DNA from: Ciona intestinalis
Lineage: Eukaryota; Chordata; Ascidiacea; Phlebobranchia; Cionidae
Length of the DNA stretch: 64,000 bases
Direction of reading: 5' to 3'
Assembly (NCBI RefSeq): GCF_000224145.3
Contig: NC_020176.2
Span: 2,788,348-2,852,347 of the forward strand
Shown: one piece after another, positions 1 to 17,512 of the stretch
Position numbering within the stretch: the stretch's first letter is position 1
How the letters are laid out: each line of letters starts with the position of its first letter
Notes under the pieces: generated by a model
What the model was told of the DNA's origin: nothing
Seen by the model: the letters and a program-made list of their open reading frames with translations, nothing else
Databases searched by the model: none
Translations under genes and position numbers: made by a program

Positions 1-66
1 ATATGACACTAATAAACGAATGTAAGGTTACGTATGTAAAATCATTTTTTATAGTTTTGAATTATT

Positions 67-254
67 AGTATGCGGGGTAAGATGGGACACCTTTAGCTCA
101 TAATATCCAAATATCCTTATCGTGTTTTAAACAATTAACAACGGCCTATGGGAGTCGTGAGGATACGGTTTTTAATTGTTTGAATGTTCTTTGTTTACTA
201 TCAAATGGGACCAGAAATAGAATGAAAAGTGTTCCCATCTCCCCCACCCTACTC
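67..254. mobile_element. MITE, TAGTAGGGTGGGGGAAGATG family
   Basis: About 190 bp with near-complete inverted ends (GGTAAGATGGGACACCTTT ... CCCACCCTACT) and the common interior (ATATCCAAATATCCT, TTTAAACAATTAACAACGG). Lies in TA-rich DNA, as expected for a TA target. No coding capacity. Confidence 0.8.
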
Positions 255-532
255 TAGTAGCTATAGGCGTACATGTTAAATATAACAGCTTATTAAACGC
301 ATGCAAAAGTTGAAAAAATATAACTAAGTCTGATATAATCTACACTTTATAGATGCCCTTGAATACATGGATCTGCTCGGAGACTTGAATTTCTAAGACG
401 TGTAATAGCTGCAAAACGTACGATTATAATAAATTGAACAACAGCAAAACATATACCTTGTGTTGTGTACCAGTCTATTTGGTTCTATAATATTTAAATA
501 GCTATAAGTGAATATTTAAACGTTAAAAATAT

Positions 533-766
533 TGAATGAATGAATGTAACTTACTTTATCCTCGCGTGGCCGGAAAACGACAGTCGTTATCACACGGGTT
601 CAACACCTCGTGCCAACTTACGAGTTACCATGGTTGAAGCACTTGGTTGAAGCAATTGCCATTAATTGTCTTATCCAAGGACACATACGCCCACAATGGT
701 AGCAGCGACGAGTCTTCAACCCATTAACTCTGTGTGCAAGCAGGCTAACCACTTTGCCACGGAGCC
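533..766 (-). mobile_element. tRNA-derived SINE, minus orientation
   Basis: Tail (TGAA)n at the left, body TCCTCGCGTGGCCGGAAAAC, head at the right with the reversed box B (region TCTTCAACCCA) and GCCACGGAGCC. The head resembles a tRNA with A and B boxes. Confidence 0.8.
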
Positions 767-879
767 TTAAAGTTGCAATTTGCATTTCTTGGTTTTCTTG
801 TGTTTCCTCTGGTCATGCGCTATTTTAAATGTTTTGTAAACAATTTTAGCCATTTATTCTGAAATGCTATGTCAATATA

Positions 880-1072
880 TAGTAGGATGGGAGAAGATGG
901 GACACCTTTAGCACATAATATTCAAATAGCCGAATCGTGTTTTAAACAATTAACAACGGTCTGTGGAAGTCGTAAAGATACGGTTTTATATTTCATTGAA
1001 TGTTCTTTGTTTACTACCAAATAAAAAGAGAAAACTAAACGAAAAGGTGTCCCATCTTCCCCCACCCTACTA
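880..1072. mobile_element. MITE, same family, intact ends
   Basis: Starts TAGTAGGATGGGAGAAGATG and ends ATCTTCCCCCACCCTACTA, flanked by TA. A good reference copy. Confidence 0.88.
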
Positions 1073-1751
1073 TATCTATTATTAATTGACCGACGAGAAT
1101 GAAATTAACAGCAAAAAAACAATTGTTAAACGCGCTATTACGGATGAAATATGTGGTAATGAGCGCAAGTTAAAAAGCCTGGCTGTTTAACCCAAAACGC
1201 TAGTGAAACAGTGAATCTTCATTAAAAATACTGCGATGAGAAATTTAAATTTGTTAGTAAAGCAAAAACACATAACCCAAAACTTTTATCAATTCACTTT
1301 TAATAAAAGCGAAATAATTTATTTTTCTGTTTTCACTTAATAAGCGTGTACATATTGTATGGAATACTAAGGTCTAAAGTCACAGGTTTTTGTTAAATTC
1401 AGTTCAACTGGTATAGGCTACAATAAGAACAAACTGTTTCCTTTGGCATTGTTATGGTTCATTCAAAAGACCGAAACATGACACCAATATAACAATGGTT
1501 GCCTCTGCTTTGTCCTATTATATTCATTGAGTGTGGCTATATTCATTGAGTTTATATTCATTGAGTGTACTACCCACTATACAGCCATTTTGTAATTCGA
1601 CTCTAAATATAATCAAAGATCCGAATTGGAAGTCATTCATTGTTTGTTTGTAGCCACCATAGTAGCACAGTCCAGCAAAATACCTTGCTGTTTTTGACTT
1701 TAAACTAGTTTTAAAAGCTTAGGAATAAATTAATTTTTATTCAGGTTTTTA

Positions 1752-1914
1752 GATGTGACTAATATTCAAATATCCTGATCGTATTTTAAACAATTGACAA
1801 CGGTCTATAAAAGTCATGAGAATATGGTTTTATAATTCTTTGAGTTTTCTTTCTTTACAACCAAACGGAACGAGAAAATAAAAAGAAAAGGTGTCCCATC
1901 TTCCCCACCCTACT
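1752..1914. mobile_element. MITE, left end lost
   Basis: Interior from AATATTCAAATATCCTGATC to the right inverted end CATCTTCCCCACCCTACTA. Confidence 0.75.
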
Positions 1915-2546
1915 ATATAGCGAGTCCAAACGCACACTCCACAATGCAATTATACACCGTTGTATGACATTGTGAGACAGCTCCGTTTATTTTTACAGTA
2001 AAAAGCAGCATCGAGCTTGAACGACAAAGTGAGAACAGCAGGGTATTACTAGCCCCGCACTGCCTAACAGAACATAACTTTGCAAGGTTTTTATAACGAA
2101 AATCACGTGTCGCAAAACACAAAACGCGTCGTTGGACAAAACTGGGTTATTGTTTTATTTTCACGATTTAAATGGCAGGAAATTAGGTGCTGTTACGTAA
2201 GCAGCGAAACTGCATTCCGTTCTTTTCATACTTTTATTTCGCTTTTCAGCGTTGCTATATATTCAGTATTTATGCATTTAGCTATATTTATATTATTAAA
2301 TCTGTGCCGGAGCATAGTCAACCGCTACAAGGAATTCAACTATTTGTAGTTTACCTTTTGCGATTAAATAACGTTTAGCTTTGTTAAAGCTACATTGCAG
2401 AATATAAGTATGGTCTGAATTTAGAAGGAATTTTATAACCCAAACGTTTGTGAAAAAATGCATTTTTTTATTATAGTGTTTTGTAATGTATTTTGACCTA
2501 TTTTAAGGCCGTAATTCTGCATTGGATTTAAGTTAGGTGTGGTAAA

Positions 2547-9344
<6,798 letters not shown>

Positions 9345-9490
9345 ATAGAAAGCGATAAACAGCTTTCAGTTACATGGGTAGCCTAAGTTACATATTTACT
9401 GTTGCATTACTAAAGCTTAAGCCCTATGCTTATCATATACCTTTATATATAACACAGGGTATGGCCCTTAAAGAATACCTGTGGTATTTT

Positions 9491-9496
9491 AATAAA
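9491..9496 (+). terminator. Poly(A) signal of the Kelch-like gene
   Basis: AATAAA about 150 bases after the stop codon at 9342-9344. A second AATAAA lies at 10103-10108. The stretch 9345-10140 has no coding or repeat signal I recognise and is probably 3' UTR plus spacer. Confidence 0.5.
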
Positions 9497-10141
9497 ATAT
9501 ATAGAAGCTTCATAAAGACCTACATTTGTTTTAGTTTATTAGACCTGCATTTAAACCATATCGGTTGAATTAGAATGGATTTAACTACTTTAGACTACAT
9601 TTTCATCTAATGTATTTGTTATAGCCTACATCAAATAATAATGTTTAACAAAATATTCACTGTATTATTACTTGTTTGGTGTAACAATACTTTTTATTTA
9701 AGTCTTGTACTTATGTTTAACCTTAGCGTATTATAACGACTGCTTGTTTTATCGTTGCTTTCCGTCTTTTAGATTTCATAAACTATTCTGATTTACCCCA
9801 CTTTAACAGAAAGAACAAAATATAGGTATGTAATATTCAAAATATATCTTTATAATCGAAGCAAAATTTAAGTTTAGGAGATTTTAAGAATGTGACATGG
9901 ATTAAAAAATATTAGGTATTAGTCTTGATTGCTACTAAAACTAAAAAAATGCCTTTAGCTATTTACCATATTTAAGCTCGTATTACTTTGTTCACTATCG
10001 TTTCAATTTGTTTGCGACCATTTAACTTAGTGTAAGTTATGCGTTTTGGTAGTTTTATCCATAGCGTGTTTGCTTTTAATTTTTGTGTCACATTTATATT
10101 TTAATAAACTTTTGATTAATTAGCATATTACTTACTTGCAT

Positions 10142-10640
10142 GGTGCCATGGAAAAGTGATTAGCGCGCCTGTCTCTAGCCAAGAGGGTATAAGTTCGAGC
10201 CTTGATGCTTCTATTATTATTGGCGTATGTGCCTGGGCAAAGGTACTTAACGGCAATTGCTCCAACCCAGTGGCCACTAATGGGTTGTCCAAATTATCAG
10301 CCATACATAAACAAAATGAAAAAATCCCCCAAAAAATGATCACCCACAAAGTAACATACATGGTAACTCGTAAGCTGACACGAGGTGTTAAACCCGTGTG
10401 ATAACGACTGTCGTTTTCCAGCCACGCGAGGATAAAGTAAGTTACATTTATTCATTCATTCATTCAAGTTCAAGCCTCGATGCTTCTACCATTGTTGCCG
10501 TATGTGTCCGTGGGCAAGGTACTTAATATCAGTTGCTACACCTCCGTGGTCTCGTATAATTTGTCTAGGTTTTGTCATTCACTCTCAAATCCACACACGT
10601 GGTAAGTTGTAAGCGGGCACACGGTGTACACGCCAACAAT
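10142..10640 (+). mobile_element. SINE followed by a second partial SINE
   Basis: Full copy 10142-10466 (head TGGTGCCATGGAAAAGTGAT, tail (ATTC)n), then a second, head-truncated copy from 10467. Both in plus orientation. Confidence 0.78.
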
Positions 10641-10702
10641 GGAACTCAACAAAGAGCCGGTCCGTATTTAATAGATCTCATATAGTGTTAGCTTCGACCC
10701 AG

Positions 10703-10735
10703 TACGCATGCGTAGTAGCGTCTTGGCGCATGCGC
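10703..10735. promoter_or_regulatory. NRF1-like palindromes upstream of DNTTIP2
   Basis: TACGCATGCGTA (10703-10714) and GCGCATGCGC (10726-10735), both palindromes; the second fits the NRF1 core. They lie in a CpG-richer, repeat-free island (about 10650-11130), about 1 kb upstream of the DNTTIP2 ATG. A promoter role is a guess. Confidence 0.35.
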
Positions 10736-11151
10736 AAATGCGCAAGGAACAAATGCATCAATCAGGCCAAATATATCACGACACGGGCCGTTTTCAACAG
10801 AGAGTCACATTAACTTTAGACCGAGTTTTCAACTTTATTGGTTCCAAACTACTGCGCATCTGCACTAACGTTGCGTTGCATTAGCGTCTGGTTCAAACTC
10901 AATGGCCGAAACAAATATATCACGCACAACGACACGCGCAGATAAGGGGGGTTAGTGGAGTAACATTTGTTCAGCTTTGCTCTCTTGTAATTTTTGTGTT
11001 AATTTTTAGATTTCTATGGCTGTTAAAATGACGTCACGAAACACGTGCAAAATAAAAACAGCTGATTAAAAAAATCTTAGCGTTCTGTTTTTGGATGGAA
11101 TAAAATAACATTGTGAACCGTATTTTGGGAAATGATTTAGCACTATATATA

Positions 11152-11329
11152 TAGTAAGGTGGGGAAAGTTGGGACACCTTTTCATTCTATTTTCTCGTCC
11201 GTTTTGGTAGTAAACAAAGGACATTCAAAGATATATAAAACCGTATCCTCACGACTCCCATATAGATATAGACCGTTTAAAACACGATCAAGATATTTGG
11301 ATATTAATATTATCTGCTAAAGGTGTCAT
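11152..11329. mobile_element. MITE, right end degraded
   Basis: Left end TAGTAAGGTGGGGAAAGTTG, then the family interior; it fades after GCTAAAGGTGTCATAAC. Lies upstream of DNTTIP2. Confidence 0.75.
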
Positions 11330-11409
11330 AACTTCAATTGCGTGTTATAGGTACTATAATAGCGGTATTTAGCATAAGTGGACATGTTTTTATATAAATC
11401 GTCGTTTTA

Positions 11410-11640
11410 TTATAATATGTGTGAGGTCCTACAGTAAGGCACACTATGAGACCGGGGATTTAGGCCAGAGTTGAACCATTACCTCAACATTGTATATGCA
11501 CATTCTATTCTATATGGGTGAGGTCCTAAAGTGAGGCATGGCATGGGACCTGGGATTTACGCCAGAGTTTGCCCATTACCTCAACATTGTATATTCTATA
11601 TTTACATTGTATTCTATATGGGTGAGGTCCTACATCAAAT
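11410..11640. repeat. Tandem repeat of about 100 bp (GTGAGGTCCTA unit)
   Basis: Units start at 11421, 11519 and 11622, each opening GTGAGGTCCTA and carrying CCAGAGTT and CATTACCTCAACATTG. The same unit is scattered at about 25128, 26235, 26425, 27520, 36555 and 44160, where it forms part of a composite SINE. Confidence 0.8.
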
Positions 11641-11717
11641 TTAGCGCTTTTGAATATTATTAACGCTAATTATTTTACAAATGTTTATGACATCATAGGG
11701 ATTATAGTGACATCATA

Positions 11718-14700
11718 ATGCCTCGAAGGAGTTCTCGATTGTTGAGCAAACAATCAACAGACAATGATATATGTATGAACGAGAAGAAACAAGAAAATAA
11801 TGAAATATCACATGAACATAATAATGACCAAGTATCTAATACAGAATCAGATGATTTTAATGGAATTAGAAATCCTGCAAGATTAGAAAATGTTGAAAAT
11901 GGAGACGATTTTAAAGGTGATTTAGCTGGTGACCATTGATGCATTTAAAAAAATTGATAGTTTTTTTAAAAGTGTTATTTTTTTATATTTTTTATTTAAT
12001 GGGGTGGTTGAGACCCCTAAGCACTAATGTATTAACAACTAGTGGGCAAACTTGAATTAATTGTACGAGAAAAACCAACAACAAACAATTGTTTTATTTT
12101 CAAAAGGGGGTTTGCGAACCCCCTAACTACGCTGTTTTTTAAACAATAACTTTATTTGTCTCTTCAGTTACTGTAAAAAGGATTTAGAAATGTTTTTGAC
12201 GAAAACAGGATATAGTGACAAAGAACAGTTGTTAAAACACGCTTACAGTTAAAAACATATAGGAAAAACCAAAGCCTTTTAAAAGAAAATTCACTAAACA
12301 TTGTTAATGCTCTAACTAGCCCTCCTGGCTGGACCGCTGGGCACAATTTATTATTTCAAATTATTACAATTAATGTACTTTTGTTTCTATTAGAAGTTTA
12401 ACTTGATAATAATTAAACATAAATGGCTTGTTTGTCTGCTAGGTGTAGCGACCACGCTTATTTTCTTCCAATTAAATGTAAATATGTTTTTAACTGTAAG
12501 CGTGTTTTAACAACTGTTGTTTTGTCGCTATATCCTGTCTTTTTATTTATTTATTTCTAAATCTTCGATTATAAATCAAAGAGACAAATAAAGTTAATAT
12601 TATTATTATAATATTATTGTATTTTCAGATGATATTGAATCAGATGTTGACATTGACAAACTAGCAGATGAAATTTCCGATCAAATTCTTGGAAAATCGA
12701 AAAAAAATTTACTAGCGAATGAATATTTTTTTACTTACGATGAAAACGAAGAGAAAGAAATAAGGTGAAATGATAATAGAGATTTTAGTTTTTTAATTAT
12801 TTATATAATTGTGTGGCCTATTTTTGGTGGGGTAAAGTGGGACACCTTTTCATTATATTTTCTCTTCCCATTTGGTAGTAAACCAAAAACATTTAATGAA
12901 TTATAAAACCTTATCCTCACGGCTCCCATAGACCGTTGTTAATTGTTGAAAACACGATCAGGATATTTTAATATTATGTGCTAAATGTGTCCTATTTTTT
13001 TTTATTGCATAAGACACCTAAGGACAATTGCTTCAACTCAGTAGTCACTAATGTGTTGTTTAAAATGTCATCCATACAAAAAAAAACCTCACAAATTTAT
13101 AAGATGGCATGAGGTCTATGAAACAGAACACCCGTGTTATAACAACTGTTTTTTTCCGGCCACGTGAGGATAAAGCAAGTTACATTCATTCATACAAGTA
13201 AAAAATGTTTTAATTTAATTGTAAGCTGGCACAAAGTGTATGAAATAGAACATCCGTGTTATAACGACTATCGTTTTTCGGCCACGTGAGGATAAAGCAA
13301 GTTACATTCATTCATCAAGTAAAGATATTTTAATTTAACTCGTAAGCTGGCACAAAGTGTATGAAATAGAACACCTGTGTTATAACGACTGTCATTTTCT
13401 GGCCATGCGAGAATAAAGCAAGTTAAATTCATTTATTCATTTTAGGCCTTCATCTGAAATTGAAGTTGGTGATATAATGGACGATTGTTACATCACAGTA
13501 ACCCCAAATGTAAACAATGGAGTTAAAATTCAGATAGAAGATACTGTAAGTAATAGTGTTTCTATGTTATGTGATATAGTGTGTCTATGTTATGTGATTT
13601 GGTGTGTCTATGTTGTGTGATATAGTGTGTCTATGTTATGTGATATAGTGTGTCTATGTTGTGTGATATAGTGTGTCTGTGTTGTGTGATATAGTGTATC
13701 TATGTTGTGTAATATAGTGTGTCTATGTTATGCGATATGGTGTGTCTATGTTATGTGATATGGTGTGTCTATGTTGTGTGATATGGTGTTTCTATGTCAT
13801 GTTATATATTATTTAATTTTAACATTTTTTGCCAAAAAATCCCCTGTTATTTAACTAAAATGAAACAAAATTATATTTTACAGATTTTTTTAAACATTTT
13901 TTGGCGAAAAGTAACTAGAGCACGACCGATTATCGGTTAGCCGATATATCGGCCGCATTTTTGGTGATTTACCGATTATCGGCAAGGGTAAAAAACGGCC
14001 GATATTATCGGCACTTAGTAACCAGACGGCCAGCAACGTGCATACGCAAGAATTAATGCAGAGCGATAGCTTGTTCAAAAACGTAAACTCACTCGTATAC
14101 CTAATTCAACTCGTTCGTAAAAATCCAACGTATTAAACTAGGTCAAAGCGTCTGATCACGCGTCCACCGCATGTCATGTTTATCAGGCGCGTGTAACGTC
14201 GAGGTTACTTTAGGTCACTTACGTGTTTTTACGCGTCTTTACTCGTCAACGTGATACACAAATAAACTGCATTAGCTGATAAATATAATGTTTGTTTAAT
14301 TTAATGGAAGGGAGGTAAAATTTATTTGAAAAAATTACAAATTAACCAATTAAGTAATTATAAGTTCACTAATAACTAATTAATAATAATTAAGCCTGTT
14401 AGTTGATTTTTATTAGCTATATCAGATTTTTCCGTTTTAATCAGTCAAGTTTTTTAGGTGCATTAAAATATCGGCTATCGGCAACTGAAATTTACAAAAT
14501 ATCGGTATCGGTTTGAAAAAAGCAATATCGGTCGGGCTCTAAAAGTAACCCCTAATAAAGTGTCCCAAAATTTCCAATTTAAAATCACCAAAATAAATGA
14601 AATAACCTAAAATAACCACTTTTGGTTGTTTTCCTTTTTCTTCCCTTTGTACGGGCTGTGGCTTTTCTTTACGCAAACTTTTGTTTCTATTAGAGGTTTA

Positions 14701-16950
14701 ACTTAATAATAATTAAACATAAATGGCTCGTTTGTATGCTAGGTGTAGCGACCACGCTTATTTTCTTCCAAATAATTGTATATATGTTTTTAACTGTAAG
14801 CGTGTTTTAACAACTGTTGTTTTGTCGCTATATCCTGTCCTTTTGTTTAAAATGTTTCTAAATCTTCGCTACCATAATCGAAGAGACAAATAAAGGTTAT
14901 TATTATTATTGTTATATTATTAATTTGCCCATTAACAATTTAGGCCCACGACTACGCAATACGTATATAGTAATCGAAGCGACAAATGAAGTTATTTTTA
15001 TTATTGTTTTCAAAAGGTGGCGAAGTCCGTTTTGACCCCTGGGTTTGAATCTTTAACTCGTATACCTTGTGCGGCAAGTAGAAGGTCCCAGGTCAAACAA
15101 CGACGATTAGAACGAAAGAAAACAAGCGGAAAGAAATGGTTTGTGACTGAAATATTAAAACTAGAATAGATATAGATTATTTTAGAGCGTAGGCCTATAT
15201 ATATATATATATATAGTAGGGTGGGGGAAGATGGGACAACTATTCGTTCTATTATCTCGTCCCATTTGGTAGTAAACAAATAACATTCAAATAATTATAA
15301 AACCGTATCTTCACGACTACCATAGACCGTTGTTAATTGTTTAAAACATGATCAGGATATTTAAATATTATGAGCTAAAGTTGTCCCATCTTCTCCCAGC
15401 ATACTACATGTATGTTAGCTTACTGGCTATCCAGTGTTGCAGCAAAAGTTAGTGCGCTTGCCAACCCAGTGGTCACTAATGGGTTGACTAAATTTCTTAG
15501 CCATACATTATAAAAAAATCCTTGAATAATAATCACCCACAAAGTAACATACATGGTAACTCGTAATCAGTCATGAGGTGTATGAAACAGAACACCCATG
15601 TTATAACAAAGGTACTATATAATAGGACGGAAAAAGACAGGACACCTTTAACACATAATATCCAAATATCCTGATCATGTTTTAAACAATTAACAACGGT
15701 ATATTGGAGTCGTGAGGATACCGTTTTATAATTTTTTGAATGTTTTTTGTTTACTACAAAACGGGACGGGAAACTAAAATAAAAGGTGTCCCATCTCCCC
15801 CAGCCCCCACCCTACTATATATAACTTTGTGGGTATTTTTTTTAATGCTAAAATCTTAACTTCACAGGTTTAACATGAAATGTCCTGAAATTACGGAAGA
15901 AATTCGAAACGATCTAAAGGTTCTTGAGATGCGTTCTGTGCTCGATCCTAAGCGATTTTATAAGCACAATGACAGAAAGGGGACACCCAAGTTTTTTCAG
16001 GTAATAAAAGTGAAATAATACTGCGGACAATAGCGCAGCCAGAAAACAAATAAGGAGGGGGGGGGGGGTTTAATTCAAAAATTTTCAAATTTTTTTTTTT
16101 AATTGTTTAAAAAAATTTTTTTTTTGATTTTTTTTTTTTTTTTTTGGTTTAAAAGGGGGGGGGGGTCGCGATCCCCTAAACCCCCCCAAACCCCATGGCT
16201 GTGCCACTGACTGCGGGGTAAGATGGATATTGGCACACCTAAAACCAATATTTTCTGATGATATTTTAAACAAATAACAACGCTCTTTTCTTTTATGGTA
16301 TTTTAAAATTGTCCACATAATATTAGTATGGGGTAGGAAGGACACCTTTAGCACATAATATCCAAATTTCCTGACTGTGTGTAATATTCAAATTTCCTGA
16401 CTGATTTTAACAATTAACAACGGTCTATGGGAGTTGTGAGGATATGGTTTTATATTTTTGTAAAAATTCTTTGTTTACTACTAAATGGGACGAGAAAAGA
16501 GAATGAAAACCTGTCCATTTTCTCAAGTACGAATTTATAAACATAGATATAATATGCATAAATAATAAAAGAGAATAAGAACATGTTCATTCTTTTTAAA
16601 CAATTAACAATGGTATATGGGAGTCGTGAGGATACGATTTTAAAAATAGTATGATTTTTGTTTACTACCAAATGGGACAAGAAAATTGAACAAAAACACC
16701 TTGTTTTGTTTTAATTACGAGATTACTGACATAAATATAATATACACAGTCGATAAAGAATAAAAACATGTATTTTTTTCTTTGTTGTAAGTACGAAATT
16801 AAAAACACAGATATAATATACACAGATGGGAAAAATTATGGACAATTCTGCCGACTTTTATTCGTCACGTGTTACGAAGAAAGAACGAAAATCGACGCTC
16901 GTTGGCGAATTACTTGCCGATGCAAAATTCAAGAAATATCAAAAACGAAA
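11718..16950 (+). CDS. DNTTIP2: DNTTIP2 / Fcf2-type pre-rRNA processing factor
   Basis: Coding exons: 11718-11916, 12629-12764, 13446-13545, 15017-15138, 15868-16000, 16826-16950 (815 nt, about 272 residues), phases consistent. The N-terminal half is acidic and low in complexity after a basic MPRRSSRLL start. The C-terminal part (about residues 150-272) is a clear Fcf2 domain: a TPGFESL motif, a basic QRRLERKKTSGKKWFNMK run, then LDPKRFYKHNDRKGTPKFFQ, then DNSADFYSSR and GELLADAKFKKYQKRK. The family acts in nucleolar processing of the small-subunit rRNA. The protein is far shorter than human DNTTIP2 (about 750 residues) because the acidic N-terminus is short. The 3' end is uncertain: the last codon reads AAG followed by TAA, but the same bases form a strong GTAAGT donor, and the next exon could lie in the gap at 17572-17696. 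Confidence 0.88.
12145..12615. repeat. Inverted pair of a SINE-like repeat with (ATT)n tail
   Basis: A minus copy (about 12145-12290) and a plus copy (about 12377-12615) share TTAACTGTAAGCGTGTTTTA and TCGCTATATCCTGTC-type motifs. The plus copy ends GAGACAAATAAAGTTAAT and (ATT)n, which runs into the exon 2 acceptor. Other copies: 14684-14925, 45840-45975, 56580-56725. Confidence 0.75.
12826..12998. mobile_element. MITE, worn copy in DNTTIP2 intron 2
   Basis: GGTGGGGTAAAGTGGGACACC start and family interior; right end decayed. Confidence 0.7.
13007..13440 (+). repeat. SINE with its 3' tail repeated three times
   Basis: After a head-less SINE (13007-13198) the last 115-120 bp (GTAAGCTGGCACAAAGTGTA ... 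GATAAAGCAAGTTA) repeat at about 13215 and 13340. The last tail ends at the exon 3 acceptor (13445). Confidence 0.82.
13549..13805. repeat. Minisatellite, unit about 23 bp
   Basis: About 11 copies of GTGTGTCTATGTTATGTGATA(T/G), starting a few bases after DNTTIP2 exon 3. Confidence 0.9.
13916..14541. mobile_element. hAT-like non-autonomous element with 8-bp target duplication
   Basis: Ends TAGAGCACGACCGATTATCG and (reverse) TAGAGCCCGACCGATATTGC, flanked by perfect direct repeats AAAGTAAC (13908-13915 and 14542-14549). 626 bp, with ATCGG repeats near both ends and no transposase frame. Confidence 0.92.
14684..15010 (+). repeat. SINE-like repeat with (ATT)n tail, plus a tail-only copy before exon 4
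   Basis: Copy of the 12377-12615 repeat at 14684-14925. A second tail, GAAGCGACAAATGAAGTTATT (about 14965-15005), ends at the acceptor of DNTTIP2 exon 4. Confidence 0.72.
15214..15405. mobile_element. MITE in DNTTIP2 intron 4
   Basis: TAGTAGGGTGGGGGAAGATG at an (AT)n tract; right end CCCATCTTCTCCCAGCATACTA. Confidence 0.88.
15417..15608 (+). mobile_element. Partial SINE between two MITEs
   Basis: CCAACCCAGTGGTCACTAAT to AACACCCATGTTATAAC; head and tail lost. Confidence 0.65.
15620..15818. mobile_element. Second MITE in DNTTIP2 intron 4
   Basis: Both ends recognisable; the right end has a small extra CAGCCC insertion. It ends about 50 bases before the exon 5 start. Confidence 0.82.
16028..16209. 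mobile_element. Small hAT-like element with long G and T runs
   Basis: Ends CAATAGCGCAGCCAG and (reverse) CAGTGGCACAGCCATGG, flanked by ACTGCGGA / ACTGCGGG (7 of 8 bases). The inside is almost all poly-G, poly-T and poly-A runs. Confidence 0.75.
16206..16825. repeat. Cluster of truncated MITE pieces and a tandem repeat before DNTTIP2 exon 6
   Basis: MITE fragments at about 16206-16320, 16324-16518 and 16590-16700, with a unit of about 75 bp (ACGAAATTAAAAACACAGAT...ATAATATACACAG) seen at about 16527, 16716 and 16791. The third unit ends exactly at the exon 6 acceptor. Confidence 0.65.
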
Positions 16951-17079
16951 GTAAGTAATTCTGTAATTGTATACGAGTGTGTAGGCATATTTACAGGGGT
17001 AAAATGGGAAAAATGTCCCCAAATTGTCCCGGTTTTCTGCCTTTAATTTAATTTTGCTCGAAAAGAAGCCAGGATCAAG

Positions 17080-17512
17080 TAGCGATACACATTACAGAAT
17101 AATTAGGTATTCTAGGATATCCTAGAATACTTTATTTCGAATCTAGAATTTCGAATCTTTTTATATTTATAGGAAAAAATAATTATACCCACAAAAGTCA
17201 GTTTATTCACTCTTTCATAGCAGCCTTGTTGGATCATGAGCTGTAAAATGATCAAAAATTGTACTATTGGGTAGTTTTTGCGTCATGAAACGTATAACAG
17301 GCTATGAAAAGACGTTGCAACACGTTTACTCTCGAAAGTCCCACAAACACAAATATTTTTTTTCAAAATTATTAAGTTGCAAAAACTGTTAAAATAGTGT
17401 ATGAGATGACGTGTGATGACATCATTAAACAGAATACCAAATCCCGTAATTAGATTTGAATACAAAAGGATTCGATGATCATGGATTCGAAATTCTGTAA
17501 TGTGCATCCCTA
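17080..17512. mobile_element. hAT-like non-autonomous element with near-perfect 8-bp target duplication
   Basis: Ends TAGCGATACACATTACAGAAT-like and (reverse) TAGGGATGCACATTACAGAA, flanked by GGATCAAG / GGGTCAAG. 433 bp, no transposase frame. Same family as 7583-7934. Confidence 0.88.

Noticed and set aside
2080-2378. Two open frames upstream of the Kelch-like gene
   Set aside because: No family motif, AT-rich and overlapping; probably promoter or 5' UTR. A CACGTG at 2104-2109 is the only motif noted.
10128-10401. Overlapping open frames on both strands
   Set aside because: They lie wholly in a SINE and recur in other copies; not genes.
13549-13805. Regular short repeats like a CRISPR array
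   Set aside because: Units abut with no unique spacers and the host is an animal; it is a minisatellite.
15010-15279. Minus-strand frame of 89 codons
   Set aside because: Runs through an (AT)n tract and a MITE and is antisense to DNTTIP2 exon 4.
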